Shown in pieces: positions 1-7,764 of a stretch of DNA of 51,366 bases; the first letter of the stretch is position 1; each line of letters starts with the position of its first letter. The notes under the pieces are model-generated. The model saw only the letters and a list, made by a program, of their open reading frames with translations, was not told the DNA's origin and did no database searches. The position numbers and the translations under genes are program-made. Source of the stretch: Methylobacillus sp. (GTDB lineage Bacteria > Pseudomonadota > Gammaproteobacteria > Burkholderiales > Burkholderiaceae_C); assembly GCA_018607835.1 (NCBI GenBank), contig JABBAS010000031.1:117634-168999 (forward strand), given 5' to 3'.

Positions 1-40
1 AGCGCCTGCTGCGCCCACCTAACGCAAGTTGAAGTTGCCC

Positions 41-853
41 ATGTCCACCTCCACCCCAATCGCCACCGCTATCCCCCATACCACCCGGCCTCGCGCCGTC
101 ACCACGCAAGCGGTCGTTGACCAACTGCACACTTGGCTGGTGCCAGACCAATTCAAAGATTACGGGCCCAATGGTTTGCAGGTGGAGGGTGGCGCACAGA
201 TCACCCACGTGGTGAGCGGTGTGACAGCGAGCCTCGCGTTGATTGAGGCGGCAGTTACCTGCAAAGCCGACGCCATTTTGGTACACCACGGCCTATTTTG
301 GCGAGGACAGACCGGCGTGGTGACCGGGTGGATGCGACAGCGCCTGTCGTGCCTGCTGGCTAACAACGTGAACCTGTTGGCCTACCATTTGCCTTTAGAT
401 GCCCACCCCATCTACGGTAACAACGCGGCCCTGGCGAGACACTTGGGCTTGACGCCATTACCCATCGACGTCGGCCGTTTTGGGGACCAACGCTTAGGTT
501 GGTTAGGGACCAGTGACCACAAAGACTTGGCCAGCCTCGCGCAGTCGGTTGGCGACAGCCTAGGACGCGCACCCGTTGTGATTGGGGAGGCTAGTCAACC
601 TATCCGCACAGTCGCTTGGTGCACGGGCGGCGCGCAAGGGTTTTTCGAAGCCGCGATAGCCGCGGGTGCTGATGTGTTTATCACCGGTGAAATTTCAGAA
701 CCGCAGGCGCACTATGCCAGGGAGTCGGGTGTGGCCTACATGGCTTGTGGCCATCATGCCACCGAGCGTTACGGTGTCGCCGCCCTGGGTGAGGCACTTG
801 CCGCGCAGTTTGGAGTCGCCCACACCTTCATTGATATTGATAATCCCGCATGA
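41..853 (+). CDS. Nif3-like dinuclear metal center protein (YbgI family)
   Basis: Resembles the Nif3/YbgI family, soluble proteins with a two-metal site; the cellular role of the family is not settled. The metal-binding signature is visible: LVHHGLFW near residue 81 and GHHATER near residue 237, with the acidic and histidine residues of AYHLPLDAH in between. The length of about 270 residues is normal. ATG at 41 is preferred over the in-frame TTG at 29. The stop codon overlaps the pdxA start in an ATGA arrangement, so the two genes are probably translated together. The first residues up to about 25 are low-complexity and not part of the conserved domain, so a start further in is possible. Confidence 0.85.
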   Translation: MSTSTPIATAIPHTTRPRAVTTQAVVDQLHTWLVPDQFKDYGPNGLQVEGGAQITHVVSGVTASLALIEAAVTCKADAILVHHGLFWRGQTGVVTGWMRQRLSCLLANNVNLLAYHLPLDAHPIYGNNAALARHLGLTPLPIDVGRFGDQRLGWLGTSDHKDLASLAQSVGDSLGRAPVVIGEASQPIRTVAWCTGGAQGFFEAAIAAGADVFITGEISEPQAHYARESGVAYMACGHHATERYGVAALGEALAAQFGVAHTFIDIDNPA

Positions 854-1968
854 CTGCTTCGACCACACAGGCTCCGCTATCAACACCACCTGTGGCGATA
901 ACATCGGCGCCGGCGCCCACGCCCGCGAATAGCCTGCCCATTGCCCTATCCATGGGTGACCCGGCGGGTATCGGTCCGGAGATCATTGTTAAAGCGTGGC
1001 AACGGTTGCTCGCGCAGGCCGCGACCATGGGCACGCATCCCTTGCCGCTGTGGGTGGCGGGCTCTGCCGCGGTATTCGCAGATTTGATGGCCGCTCATGC
1101 GCCGGAACAGCAAATGGAGGTGGTTGCTAGTGCGCAAGAGGCGTTAACGCTTTGGCGCCAAAACCCCAGAAATCAGGCCTTGGTTTTGGTGGATGTGGGT
1201 GTGTCAGAGCAAGGCCTACTTCCCGGTTGCGTTTCTGCAGTCGCGGGCCAGCTCGCTGGGCGTGCGATCGCCATCGCGGCCGAGGCTTGCCTGGCGGGAC
1301 AAGCGCGGGCTCTGGTTACAGCGCCGATTCATAAGGTGGCGTTTGAACTGGCGGGTTACCCGTACCCAGGGCATACCGAGTACCTGCAGGCCTTGGCCGC
1401 GCGCCATGTGGGCTGTGAGGTGGCGCAGTTACCGGTCCGTATGTTGCTCGCCAACGACGAATTACAAACCGTCTTGCTAAGTATTCATGTGTCGCTGCGT
1501 GAGGCATTGGATCGTGTCACCCTCGATAACTTGGGCGAGACACTGCGTTTAACGCACACGGGTGTGCTGCAGGGTTCCGGTTTGCATCCGCGCATTGCCG
1601 TGGCAGGTGTCAACCCGCATGCGGGCGAGTCTGGCCGATTTGGGCGTGAGGAGATAGACATCATGACCCCCGCTATCGCGCAGGCGCAAGCGGCCGGGAT
1701 CAATGTGGTCGGCCCGATATCCCCGGATACGGTCTTCATGCGTGCGCGGCGCGGCGAATTTGATGTGGTGGTTGCCGCCTATCACGACCAGGGTTTGATC
1801 CCCGTGAAATATATGGGTGTCGATGATGGTGTGAATGTCACGCTAGGGCTCCCGTTCGTGCGGTGTAGCCCCGACCACGGAACCGCTTTTGACATTGCAG
1901 GACAAGGTGTTGCCAGCCCACAAAGCCTTCTGAAAGCCATTGAATGGGCGATGCGCGGGTCAAAGTAG
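850..1968 (+). CDS. pdxA: 4-hydroxythreonine-4-phosphate dehydrogenase
   Basis: NAD-dependent enzyme of the DXP-dependent pyridoxal 5'-phosphate pathway; it oxidises 4-phosphohydroxy-L-threonine. The family signatures are all present: MGDPAGIGPE at residues 35-44, TAPIHK near 156, PGHTEYLQ near 171, NPHAGE near 255 and YHDQGLIPVKYMG near 312, ending with the conserved PDHGTAFDIAG segment. At 372 residues it is longer than typical PdxA (about 330), because of a Pro/Ala/Thr-rich N-terminal stretch of about 30 residues before the first conserved strand. The ATG at 850 overlaps the upstream stop (ATGA); an internal start at ATG 952, just before the conserved motif, would leave too little of the N-terminal strand. 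Confidence 0.95.
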   Translation: MTASTTQAPLSTPPVAITSAPAPTPANSLPIALSMGDPAGIGPEIIVKAWQRLLAQAATMGTHPLPLWVAGSAAVFADLMAAHAPEQQMEVVASAQEALTLWRQNPRNQALVLVDVGVSEQGLLPGCVSAVAGQLAGRAIAIAAEACLAGQARALVTAPIHKVAFELAGYPYPGHTEYLQALAARHVGCEVAQLPVRMLLANDELQTVLLSIHVSLREALDRVTLDNLGETLRLTHTGVLQGSGLHPRIAVAGVNPHAGESGRFGREEIDIMTPAIAQAQAAGINVVGPISPDTVFMRARRGEFDVVVAAYHDQGLIPVKYMGVDDGVNVTLGLPFVRCSPDHGTAFDIAGQGVASPQSLLKAIEWAMRGSK

Positions 1969-2012
1969 CCCTGTTTTATTACTAAGACACTGCTGTTTCG
2001 ATGGTTTTCGGC

Positions 2013-2042
2013 TTGGAAACAAGACGCTGCCTCCAGTACAAT
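2013..2042 (+). promoter_or_regulatory. Candidate sigma-70 promoter for petABC
   Basis: TTGGAA (2013-2018) and TACAAT (2037-2042) are separated by 18 bases, 56 bases before the petA start. It lies in the only non-coding gap (1969-2097) ahead of the bc1 operon. This is a match by eye, not a scored prediction. Confidence 0.5.
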
Positions 2043-2097
2043 GCAGGGTTGTCCCTAGGGTTATCCCTCCGATCAGTCCTCTCACCGAAAGAGATTC

Positions 2098-2697
2098 ATG
2101 AGCGAAGAAAAAGTTGATAGTGGTCGCCGCACGTGGTTGATTGCATCCGCCGCTATGGGCGGCGTCGGCGCTACTGCCGTTGCCGTTCCGTTTGTTACGT
2201 CATTTAGTCCCTCCGAGCGCGCCAAAGCCGCCGGTGCGTCTGTTGAAGTGAATATTGCCGCGTTGGCACCGGGCGAGAAAGTCACGACCGAGTGGCGTGG
2301 TAAGCCGATTTGGATTTTGCGTCGCACCCCTGAGATGCTGGCAACCCTGGGCAAAGACGAACCCGAGTTGGCCGACCCTGAGTCCGACCGCACCGCATAT
2401 CCCACGCCGGCCTATGCGAAAAACCGTCATCGCTCCATCAAGCCCGAGTTTTTCGTCGCCATCGGTATTTGCTCCCACTTGGGTTGCTCGCCTTCCGATA
2501 AGTTAGCGGCAGGTCCACAGCCCTCGTTACCCGAAGACTGGCCGGGTGGTTTCTTGTGCCCTTGTCATGGGTCGACGTTTGACTTGGCAGGCCGCGTGTT
2601 CAAGAACAAGCCGGCGCCTGACAACTTGGAAGTGCCTCCCCATATGTACCTGTCGGATGATGTCATCTTGATTGGTGAAGACACGGAAACCGCATAA
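2098..2697 (+). CDS. petA: Ubiquinol-cytochrome c reductase iron-sulfur subunit (Rieske)
   Basis: Rieske 2Fe-2S subunit of the cytochrome bc1 complex, accepting one electron from ubiquinol and passing it to cytochrome c1 on the periplasmic side. The cluster boxes are C125-S-H127-L-G-C130 and C154-P-C156-H157-G, giving two Cys and two His ligands plus the disulfide pair. A twin-arginine-like RR at residues 10-11 precedes one hydrophobic segment (about 13-35), which fits a Tat-inserted, uncleaved N-terminal anchor. The 199-residue length is normal. It is the first gene of petABC. Confidence 0.97.
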   Translation: MSEEKVDSGRRTWLIASAAMGGVGATAVAVPFVTSFSPSERAKAAGASVEVNIAALAPGEKVTTEWRGKPIWILRRTPEMLATLGKDEPELADPESDRTAYPTPAYAKNRHRSIKPEFFVAIGICSHLGCSPSDKLAAGPQPSLPEDWPGGFLCPCHGSTFDLAGRVFKNKPAPDNLEVPPHMYLSDDVILIGEDTETA

Positions 2698-2750
2698 CCG
2701 TACTGGCATTACCTGTGCGCTTGAGACGCACTGCTTTTGAGGCAAAAAAA

Positions 2751-4151
2751 ATGGCTGAATTTAAAGAGATTGCTGCGGACGCGCCACCAGCGCAAAAGTT
2801 GCTCAATTGGGTTGATAACCGTTTCCCGCTGTCCAAGCTCTACAACGAGCATTTGGCCGAATATTACGCGCCCAAAAACTTCAACTTTTGGTATTTCTTC
2901 GGCTCCTTGGCTTTGCTGGTACTCGTGATTCAGATCGTGACCGGTATTTTCTTGGTCATGCACTACAAACCGGATGCCAGCTTGGCATTTGCGTCGGTCG
3001 AGTACATCATGCGCGACGTGCCGTGGGGCTGGTTAATCCGTTACATGCACTCCACAGGCGCTTCTGCGTTTTTTGTTGTGGTGTACATGCACATGTTCCG
3101 TGGTCTGTTGTACGGCAGTTACCGTAAGCCGCGTGAGCTGGTTTGGATTTTCGGTTGTGCAATTTTCTTGTGCCTGATGGCTGAGGCCTTCATGGGCTAC
3201 TTGTTGCCTTGGGGCCAGATGAGCTACTGGGGTGCGCAGGTGATTGTGAACTTGTTCGCAGCGATTCCTTTTGTGGGACCTGACTTGGCCTTGTTGATCC
3301 GCGGCGATTTTGTGGTGGGCGATGCCACACTGAACCGTTTCTTCAGCTTCCACGTCATTGCGGTACCGCTGGTCTTGCTGGGCTTGGTGGTCGCGCATAT
3401 TATTGCGCTGCACGAAGTAGGCTCTAACAACCCAGATGGTGTTGAAATCAAAGCGCATAAAGATGCTGACGGCAAGCCGCTGGATGGCATTCCCTTCCAT
3501 CCGTACTACACGGTGCACGACGTACTGGGTATCTCAGTGTTCCTGATGGCATTCTCAGCCATCGTATTTTTCGCGCCTGAGTTCGGTGGCTACTTCTTGG
3601 AGTACAACAACTTCATCCCTGCCGACCCCTTGAAAACACCGGCACACATTGCGCCCGTTTGGTACTTCACACCGTTCTACTCGATGTTGCGCGCGATTAC
3701 GGGTGAAATGATGACCATACTGATGCTACTCATCGCGCTAGCTGCTGTCCTGAGTGCAATCAAGATAAAAATGTCGGGTATGGCCAAGGTCGGTATTTTG
3801 GTCGGGGCGGCGGTCTCTATTGCCGCAATGTTGACCACCGATGCCAAATTCTGGGGCGTGGTGGTTATGGGCGCGGCGGTCGTGATTCTGTTCTTCTTGC
3901 CGTGGTTAGACCACAGCCCTGTGAGGTCCATGCGTTACCGCCCCAATGCGCACAAAGTGGTCTATGGCATCTTTGTTATCAATTTCTTCATCCTCGGGTA
4001 CTTGGGTATTCAGGCACCATCAGCTGTGTTTGAGCGTATTTCTCAAGTGGGCACCTTGTTCTACTTTGGCTTCTTCTTGTTGATGCCTTGGTGGAGCCGG
4101 ATGGGCACGTTCAAGCCCGTGCCTGACCGTATTGTTTTTGAACCCCATTAA
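2751..4151 (+). CDS. petB: Cytochrome b subunit of the bc1 complex
   Basis: Membrane subunit carrying the two b hemes and the quinol/quinone sites. Eight or more hydrophobic segments are visible in 466 residues. Candidate heme ligands are H100 and H114 in one helix and H201 and H216 in another; the second pair has 14 intervening residues, one more than in mitochondrial and alphaproteobacterial cytochrome b. The Qo-site motif reads P302-V-W-Y305 instead of PEWY. There is an additional C-terminal membrane region compared with minimal cytochrome b. ATG 2751 (MAEFKEI) is chosen over an upstream in-frame GTG at 2715. A TTTGAGG stretch just upstream is a plausible ribosome site. It lies between petA and petC in one operon. 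Confidence 0.96.
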   Translation: MAEFKEIAADAPPAQKLLNWVDNRFPLSKLYNEHLAEYYAPKNFNFWYFFGSLALLVLVIQIVTGIFLVMHYKPDASLAFASVEYIMRDVPWGWLIRYMHSTGASAFFVVVYMHMFRGLLYGSYRKPRELVWIFGCAIFLCLMAEAFMGYLLPWGQMSYWGAQVIVNLFAAIPFVGPDLALLIRGDFVVGDATLNRFFSFHVIAVPLVLLGLVVAHIIALHEVGSNNPDGVEIKAHKDADGKPLDGIPFHPYYTVHDVLGISVFLMAFSAIVFFAPEFGGYFLEYNNFIPADPLKTPAHIAPVWYFTPFYSMLRAITGEMMTILMLLIALAAVLSAIKIKMSGMAKVGILVGAAVSIAAMLTTDAKFWGVVVMGAAVVILFFLPWLDHSPVRSMRYRPNAHKVVYGIFVINFFILGYLGIQAPSAVFERISQVGTLFYFGFFLLMPWWSRMGTFKPVPDRIVFEPH

Positions 4152-4169
4152 GCCCAGCGGAGACCCTAA

Positions 4170-4928
4170 ATGATTAAAAAACTACTCCTGGCTCTAGCGG
4201 TGTGCGCGTCTATGAGCATGCAAGCCAACGCCGCTGGCGGCGGGGCGGCTTGGGATAAAGCGCCCAATCGAATCAACGATATGGCAGCCTTGCAGCGCGG
4301 TGCGCAATTATTTGCAAACTACTGCTTGAACTGCCACTCGGCGGCTTACATGCGATTTAATCGGTTGACCGATATCGGTTTAAGCGACAAGCAGATCAAA
4401 GAAAATTTGAACTTCATCAGCGATAAGACGGGCGACTTGATGGAAGTGACCATGGACCCCGCCGAGGCCAAGGCTTGGCTCGGCGCTATGCCGCCGGACT
4501 TGAGTGTCATCGCGCGTTCGCGCGCGGGCTCCAATGGGTCAGGTGCTGACTATCTCTACAGCTTTTTGCGTGGCTACTACCGCGATCCTGCCAAGCTGAC
4601 CGGCTGGAATAACGTGGTCTACCCCAATGTGGCGATGCCCAATCCGTTATGGCAATTACAAGGTGAGCGGGAGCCGTTGTACAAAACCGTCGACTCACAC
4701 GGCCATGACACACAGGTGCTTACGGGTTGGAATCAAGTGAGCGCTGGCACGTTGTCGCCTGTAGAGTTCAACAACGCCGTTGGGGATTTGGCGGCTTACT
4801 TGCAGTGGATGGGTGAGCCTGCTCAAAACACGCGCGTGCGCATCGGTGTGTTTGTGTTGTTTTTCTTGGGTATTTTTACCATTGTGGCCTGGCGTTTGAA
4901 TGCCGCATATTGGAAAGATATCAAGTAA
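4170..4928 (+). CDS. petC: Cytochrome c1 of the bc1 complex
   Basis: Heme c-carrying subunit that takes electrons from the Rieske protein and gives them to soluble or tethered cytochrome c. A Sec signal peptide with a positively charged start (MIKK) and an ANAAG cleavage region is at residues 1-22. The heme site is C52-L-N-C55-H56. A single C-terminal transmembrane helix (about 226-244) followed by a short charged tail anchors the protein, as in other cytochromes c1. It starts 18 bases after petB and is the last gene of the operon, followed by a strong hairpin terminator. Confidence 0.96.
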   Translation: MIKKLLLALAVCASMSMQANAAGGGAAWDKAPNRINDMAALQRGAQLFANYCLNCHSAAYMRFNRLTDIGLSDKQIKENLNFISDKTGDLMEVTMDPAEAKAWLGAMPPDLSVIARSRAGSNGSGADYLYSFLRGYYRDPAKLTGWNNVVYPNVAMPNPLWQLQGEREPLYKTVDSHGHDTQVLTGWNQVSAGTLSPVEFNNAVGDLAAYLQWMGEPAQNTRVRIGVFVLFFLGIFTIVAWRLNAAYWKDIK

Positions 4929-4935
4929 TTTTTGG

Positions 4936-4947
4936 CGAGACGTCTCG
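4936..4947. repeat. 12-bp perfect palindrome CGAGACGTCTCG
   Basis: CGAGACGTCTCG reads the same on both strands. It sits 8 bases after the petC stop and before the terminator hairpin. It could be a protein-binding site or a small cruciform; no function is evident. Confidence 0.6.
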
Positions 4948-4961
4948 TCTTGCCGTTTAAG

Positions 4962-4999
4962 CAGTGGCCACGTCACCATCTGGTGGGGCCACTGTTTTT
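4962..4999 (+). terminator. Intrinsic terminator after petABC
   Basis: CAGTGGCC (4962-4969) pairs with GGCCACTG (4987-4994), with an additional inner stem CACC/GGTG, and is followed at once by TTTTT (4995-4999). It separates petABC from sspA, whose ribosome site (AGGAG, 5006-5010) lies just downstream. Confidence 0.85.
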
Positions 5000-5018
5000 C
5001 GTTTAGGAGTGTTCACTC

Positions 5019-5630
5019 ATGATGGTTTTGTATTCAGGTACCACCTGCCCTTTTTCACACCGTTGCCGTTTCGTCTTGTTTGAAAAAGGCATGGACTTCG
5101 AAATCCGTGATGTCGACCTGTACAACAAGCCCGAAGATATTGCGGTTATGAATCCGTACGGCCAAGTGCCCATCTTGGTTGAGCGCGACTTGATTCTTTA
5201 TGAATCAAACATCATCAATGAGTATATCGACGAGCGATTTCCACACCCCCAGCTGATGCCAGGGGATCCCGTTGATCGTGCGCGCGTACGTTTGTTTTTG
5301 CTGAACTTCGAAAAAGAATTGTTCGTGCATGTTGCGGTCTTGGAGTCGCGCGGCAACAAGGGTAACGACAAGGTGTTGGACAAGGCGCGTAGCCACATTC
5401 GGGACCGGCTGACACAACTGGCGCCCGTGTTCTTGAAGAACAAATTCATGCTGGGTGACAATTTCTCCATGTTGGACGTGGCGATTGCGCCGTTGCTGTG
5501 GCGTTTGGATATGTACGGTATCGAGTTGAGTAAAAATGCGGCGCCGTTGCTCAAATATGCCGAGCGCATTTTCTCTCGCCCGGCCTACATTGAAGCGTTG
5601 ACACCTTCTGAAAAGGTGATGCGCAAATAA
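5019..5630 (+). CDS. sspA: Stringent starvation protein A (GST-fold)
   Basis: SspA is a glutathione-S-transferase-fold protein that binds RNA polymerase and alters transcription under starvation and acid stress. The N-terminal thioredoxin-like domain is clear (LYSGTTCPFSHRC at the start, then NPYGQVPILVERD and YESNIINEYIDERFPHPQL), followed by the all-helical C-terminal domain. The 203-residue length is typical. AGGAG precedes the start with normal spacing; ATG 5019 and ATG 5022 are adjacent and either could be used. It is directly followed by sspB. Confidence 0.95.
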   Translation: MMVLYSGTTCPFSHRCRFVLFEKGMDFEIRDVDLYNKPEDIAVMNPYGQVPILVERDLILYESNIINEYIDERFPHPQLMPGDPVDRARVRLFLLNFEKELFVHVAVLESRGNKGNDKVLDKARSHIRDRLTQLAPVFLKNKFMLGDNFSMLDVAIAPLLWRLDMYGIELSKNAAPLLKYAERIFSRPAYIEALTPSEKVMRK

Positions 5631-5652
5631 GCGCGCACGGGACGCACACGAC

Positions 5653-6177
5653 ATGGATTTTGGGCTCATACCGACTACCAAGCCCTATTTAGTGCGGGCA
5701 ATCCATGAGTGGTGCACCGACCAGGGCCTCACCCCTTACTTAGGGGTCGCTGTAGATGCCAGCGTCGAGGTGCCTATGGGCTATGTCAGTAACGGACAAA
5801 TCGTATTGAACGTGAGCTATGGCGCGACGGACGGGCTAAAGATTGACCATGATCTGATTACATTCAAGGGTCGGTTTAATGGCCAAGTCAAAGACATCAT
5901 GGTACCCATCGCACGGGTGATTGCGGTGTACGCCAAGGAGAACGGGCAAGGTATGGCATTTGAGCCCACCGAAGCCGTGTTCCCCGATATCTCGGTCGTA
6001 GAGCCTAAAGGCCCTGCCGCGCGCCCGGCGGTGGTTTCTTTGGTGACACGTGATAGCGGCTCAAGTCGTGACAAACTGACTGCCTCGGAACTTGAGGGAG
6101 TCACGCCGCCGCAGGACACAGATGAGCCGCCACCACCGGAGCCGCCGCGCGGTGGGGGTCTGCGCCGGGTGAAATAA
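5653..6177 (+). CDS. sspB: ClpXP protease specificity-enhancing factor
   Basis: SspB is the adaptor that delivers SsrA-tagged peptides to the ClpXP protease. Residues 5-110 match the substrate-binding beta-rich domain (TKPYLVRAIHEWC, TPYLGVAVD, GYVSNGQIVLN, FNGQVKDIMVPIARVIAVYAKENGQGM). A proline- and glycine-rich variable linker follows, ending in a basic GLRRVK tail that corresponds to the short ClpX-docking motif of SspB. It begins 22 bases after sspA, and the two form a conserved operon. Confidence 0.95.
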   Translation: MDFGLIPTTKPYLVRAIHEWCTDQGLTPYLGVAVDASVEVPMGYVSNGQIVLNVSYGATDGLKIDHDLITFKGRFNGQVKDIMVPIARVIAVYAKENGQGMAFEPTEAVFPDISVVEPKGPAARPAVVSLVTRDSGSSRDKLTASELEGVTPPQDTDEPPPPEPPRGGGLRRVK

Positions 6178-6278
6178 GCGATGAACGGCGGTTGCTTCGC
6201 TCGCAGACGTTTAAATTTCTCATTTTTTAAGGTCTTGCGAAAAAAAACCTGTCTAGGGTAAAGTAGAATTAATACCGT

Positions 6279-6354
6279 GCCGGTTTAGCTCAGCTGGTAG
6301 AGCAACGGTCTTGTAAACCGTAGGTCGTCTGTTCGAGTCAGACAATCGGCACCA
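6279..6354 (+). tRNA. tRNA-Thr (anticodon TGT)
   Basis: A 76-nt cloverleaf including an encoded CCA end. Acceptor arms GCCGGTT (6279-6285) and AATCGGC (6344-6350) pair with one G-T wobble. The anticodon stem is ACGGT/ACCGT around the loop CTTGTAA, with anticodon TGT at 6312-6314. The T loop contains GTTCGAG. The D-arm contains AGCTCAGCTGGTAGAGC. A TAGAAT hexamer at 6264-6269 sits where a -10 box would be, but no good -35 is visible. Confidence 0.97.
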
Positions 6355-6368
6355 TCATTTAAGCGACT

Positions 6369-6671
6369 CTATTGAGATACTTTTACACGCACCGATACAG
6401 CGCGGCTCTCCGCACGTTGGATGTCCGTTGCAATCGTGGGTAAAAGCTGCCTCAATTTGGCCGCAACGGCAGGTGACTTGACCAACACAGTCCAGTTATC
6501 CGCGTCGGCTGGTCCCGCGCGCAACTGGCCGTGCAAGCTCCTGGGGATGAGTAACGAGAGTCGTTTGAGTCTGTCCTCAGACAGCCTCATACGTTGTAGC
6601 AAGTCATGTAGGGGTACCGATGCCTCTAGGGCTTTGTTGATCGGAATTGCATTTGGAATAGAAGGTTTCAA
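6369..6671 (-). CDS. DciA-like protein (DUF721), probable replicative helicase loader
   Basis: About 100 residues resembling the DUF721/DciA family, the DnaB-helicase loader in bacteria that lack DnaC. The visible family pattern is a leading helix (LHDLLQRMRLSEDRLKRL), then LLIPRSLHGQLRAGPADADNWTV and SPAVAAKLRQLLPTI, the hydrophobic/helical half of DUF721. The best start is TTG 6671, which has a GGGGTGG sequence just upstream on the minus strand; no ATG is available until the reading frame runs into the divergent M23 gene. The position, divergent from an M23 peptidase upstream of secA, matches betaproteobacterial gene order. The short length makes the family call moderate. Confidence 0.65.
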   Translation of the reverse strand: MKPSIPNAIPINKALEASVPLHDLLQRMRLSEDRLKRLSLLIPRSLHGQLRAGPADADNWTVLVKSPAVAAKLRQLLPTIATDIQRAESRAVSVRVKVSQ

Positions 6672-6717
6672 TGGCCACCCCAGTTTTTTGTCGCATTGAC
6701 CGAGGATAGTTACTCGT

Positions 6718-7647
6718 ATGCACGTCATTATTACAGACGCGCGTGGCGGCGCTACGCACACCATTGAATGTGGCCCGCGGCGCATAGTCCTGTCTATCCT
6801 TGCGTTGCTGGTGTTTTCCATCTTAGGCGGCGCGGCGCTGTATCACGGCACCTTAAAAATCGGTCAACGTGAGGGTTGGCCAATCATTCAATCCATTTAC
6901 GCCGTCGTCGATACCCGCGAAATCGATGCCCAAAACCGCTATCTCCGTGAAAACTTGGACGTCATGTCTAAACGCCTCGGTGAACTGCAGGCCAAGATGG
7001 TTCAGTTGGATGCGCTGGGCGAGCATGTGGCGGACATGGCGGGCGTTGAGGCAAAAAATTTACAGCAGCCGCCGGGTTCCGGTGGCGTATTGGTCTCGCC
7101 CAAGCCCGTTTCGCTTGAGGAGTTCAACGCGGCGCTTACCCAATTGGAAGGGCAGAGCGCTGCCAGCCTTGATCTTCTGACCGTACTCGAATCCCGTGTG
7201 TCCGATCAAAAAATGGAACGTGCACAAATCCCGACATCGCGCCCAGTCCGCGGTGGCTACTTAGGGTCACGTTTTGGCCGGCGTATCGACCCCTTTACCG
7301 GCAGCAGTGCCATGCACACCGGGCTGGATTTTGCAGGCGTGGTTGGCCAAACGATTTACGCCGCCGCGGGCGGGGTTGTGGTGACGGCCTACAAGCATGC
7401 GGAATACGGCAATATGGTTGAAATTGACCATGGCAACGAGGTTATCACCCGTTATGCCCATGCCAGCAGAATCTTGATAACCCGGGGTGATTTGGTTAAA
7501 CGTGGGCAGGCCATTGCGATGATCGGCACGACCGGGCGCTCTACGGGGCCGCACTTGCATTTTGAGGTGTGGGTTGGCGGTCGCTATAAAGATCCTGCCA
7601 AGTTTCTGGCTTTGGGCAAAACGCCCCTGTTTGGGAAGGCCCGCTAA
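6718..7647 (+). CDS. M23-family metallopeptidase, membrane-anchored
   Basis: Predicted murein endopeptidase or cell-division/elongation-associated lysostaphin-type protein. The order is: an N-terminal membrane segment (about 24-44), a helical, probably coiled-coil region (about 65-170) and a C-terminal M23 domain with zinc ligands in MH200TGLD204 and H279-L-H281. GxxF/RxDPFTG precedes the catalytic core in the usual way. All zinc ligands are present, so it may be active rather than an EnvC-like regulator. It is followed by a hairpin terminator and then secA, a conserved neighbourhood. Confidence 0.9.
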   Translation: MHVIITDARGGATHTIECGPRRIVLSILALLVFSILGGAALYHGTLKIGQREGWPIIQSIYAVVDTREIDAQNRYLRENLDVMSKRLGELQAKMVQLDALGEHVADMAGVEAKNLQQPPGSGGVLVSPKPVSLEEFNAALTQLEGQSAASLDLLTVLESRVSDQKMERAQIPTSRPVRGGYLGSRFGRRIDPFTGSSAMHTGLDFAGVVGQTIYAAAGGVVVTAYKHAEYGNMVEIDHGNEVITRYAHASRILITRGDLVKRGQAIAMIGTTGRSTGPHLHFEVWVGGRYKDPAKFLALGKTPLFGKAR

Positions 7648-7679
7648 GCGCGCTAAAATCAGAGACGCAAGCGACAAGG

Positions 7680-7709
7680 CCACGCTGCACCCAAGCGTGG
7701 TTTTTTTTT
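7680..7709 (+). terminator. Intrinsic terminator after the M23 peptidase gene
   Basis: CCACGCT (7680-7686) pairs with AGCGTGG (7694-7700), followed by nine T residues (7701-7709). A TATATATAA stretch right after it (7711-7719) could serve as the -10 region of a secA promoter. Confidence 0.85.
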
Positions 7710-7764
7710 GTATATATAACCTGGGGCTGGGCACGTCTAAGCGCGCCAAGAAACGATCGCATTT

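Noticed and set aside
3033-3518. 161-codon open frame antisense to petB
   Set aside because: Full overlap with the cytochrome b helices in the other strand, and the translation is unlike any known protein family.
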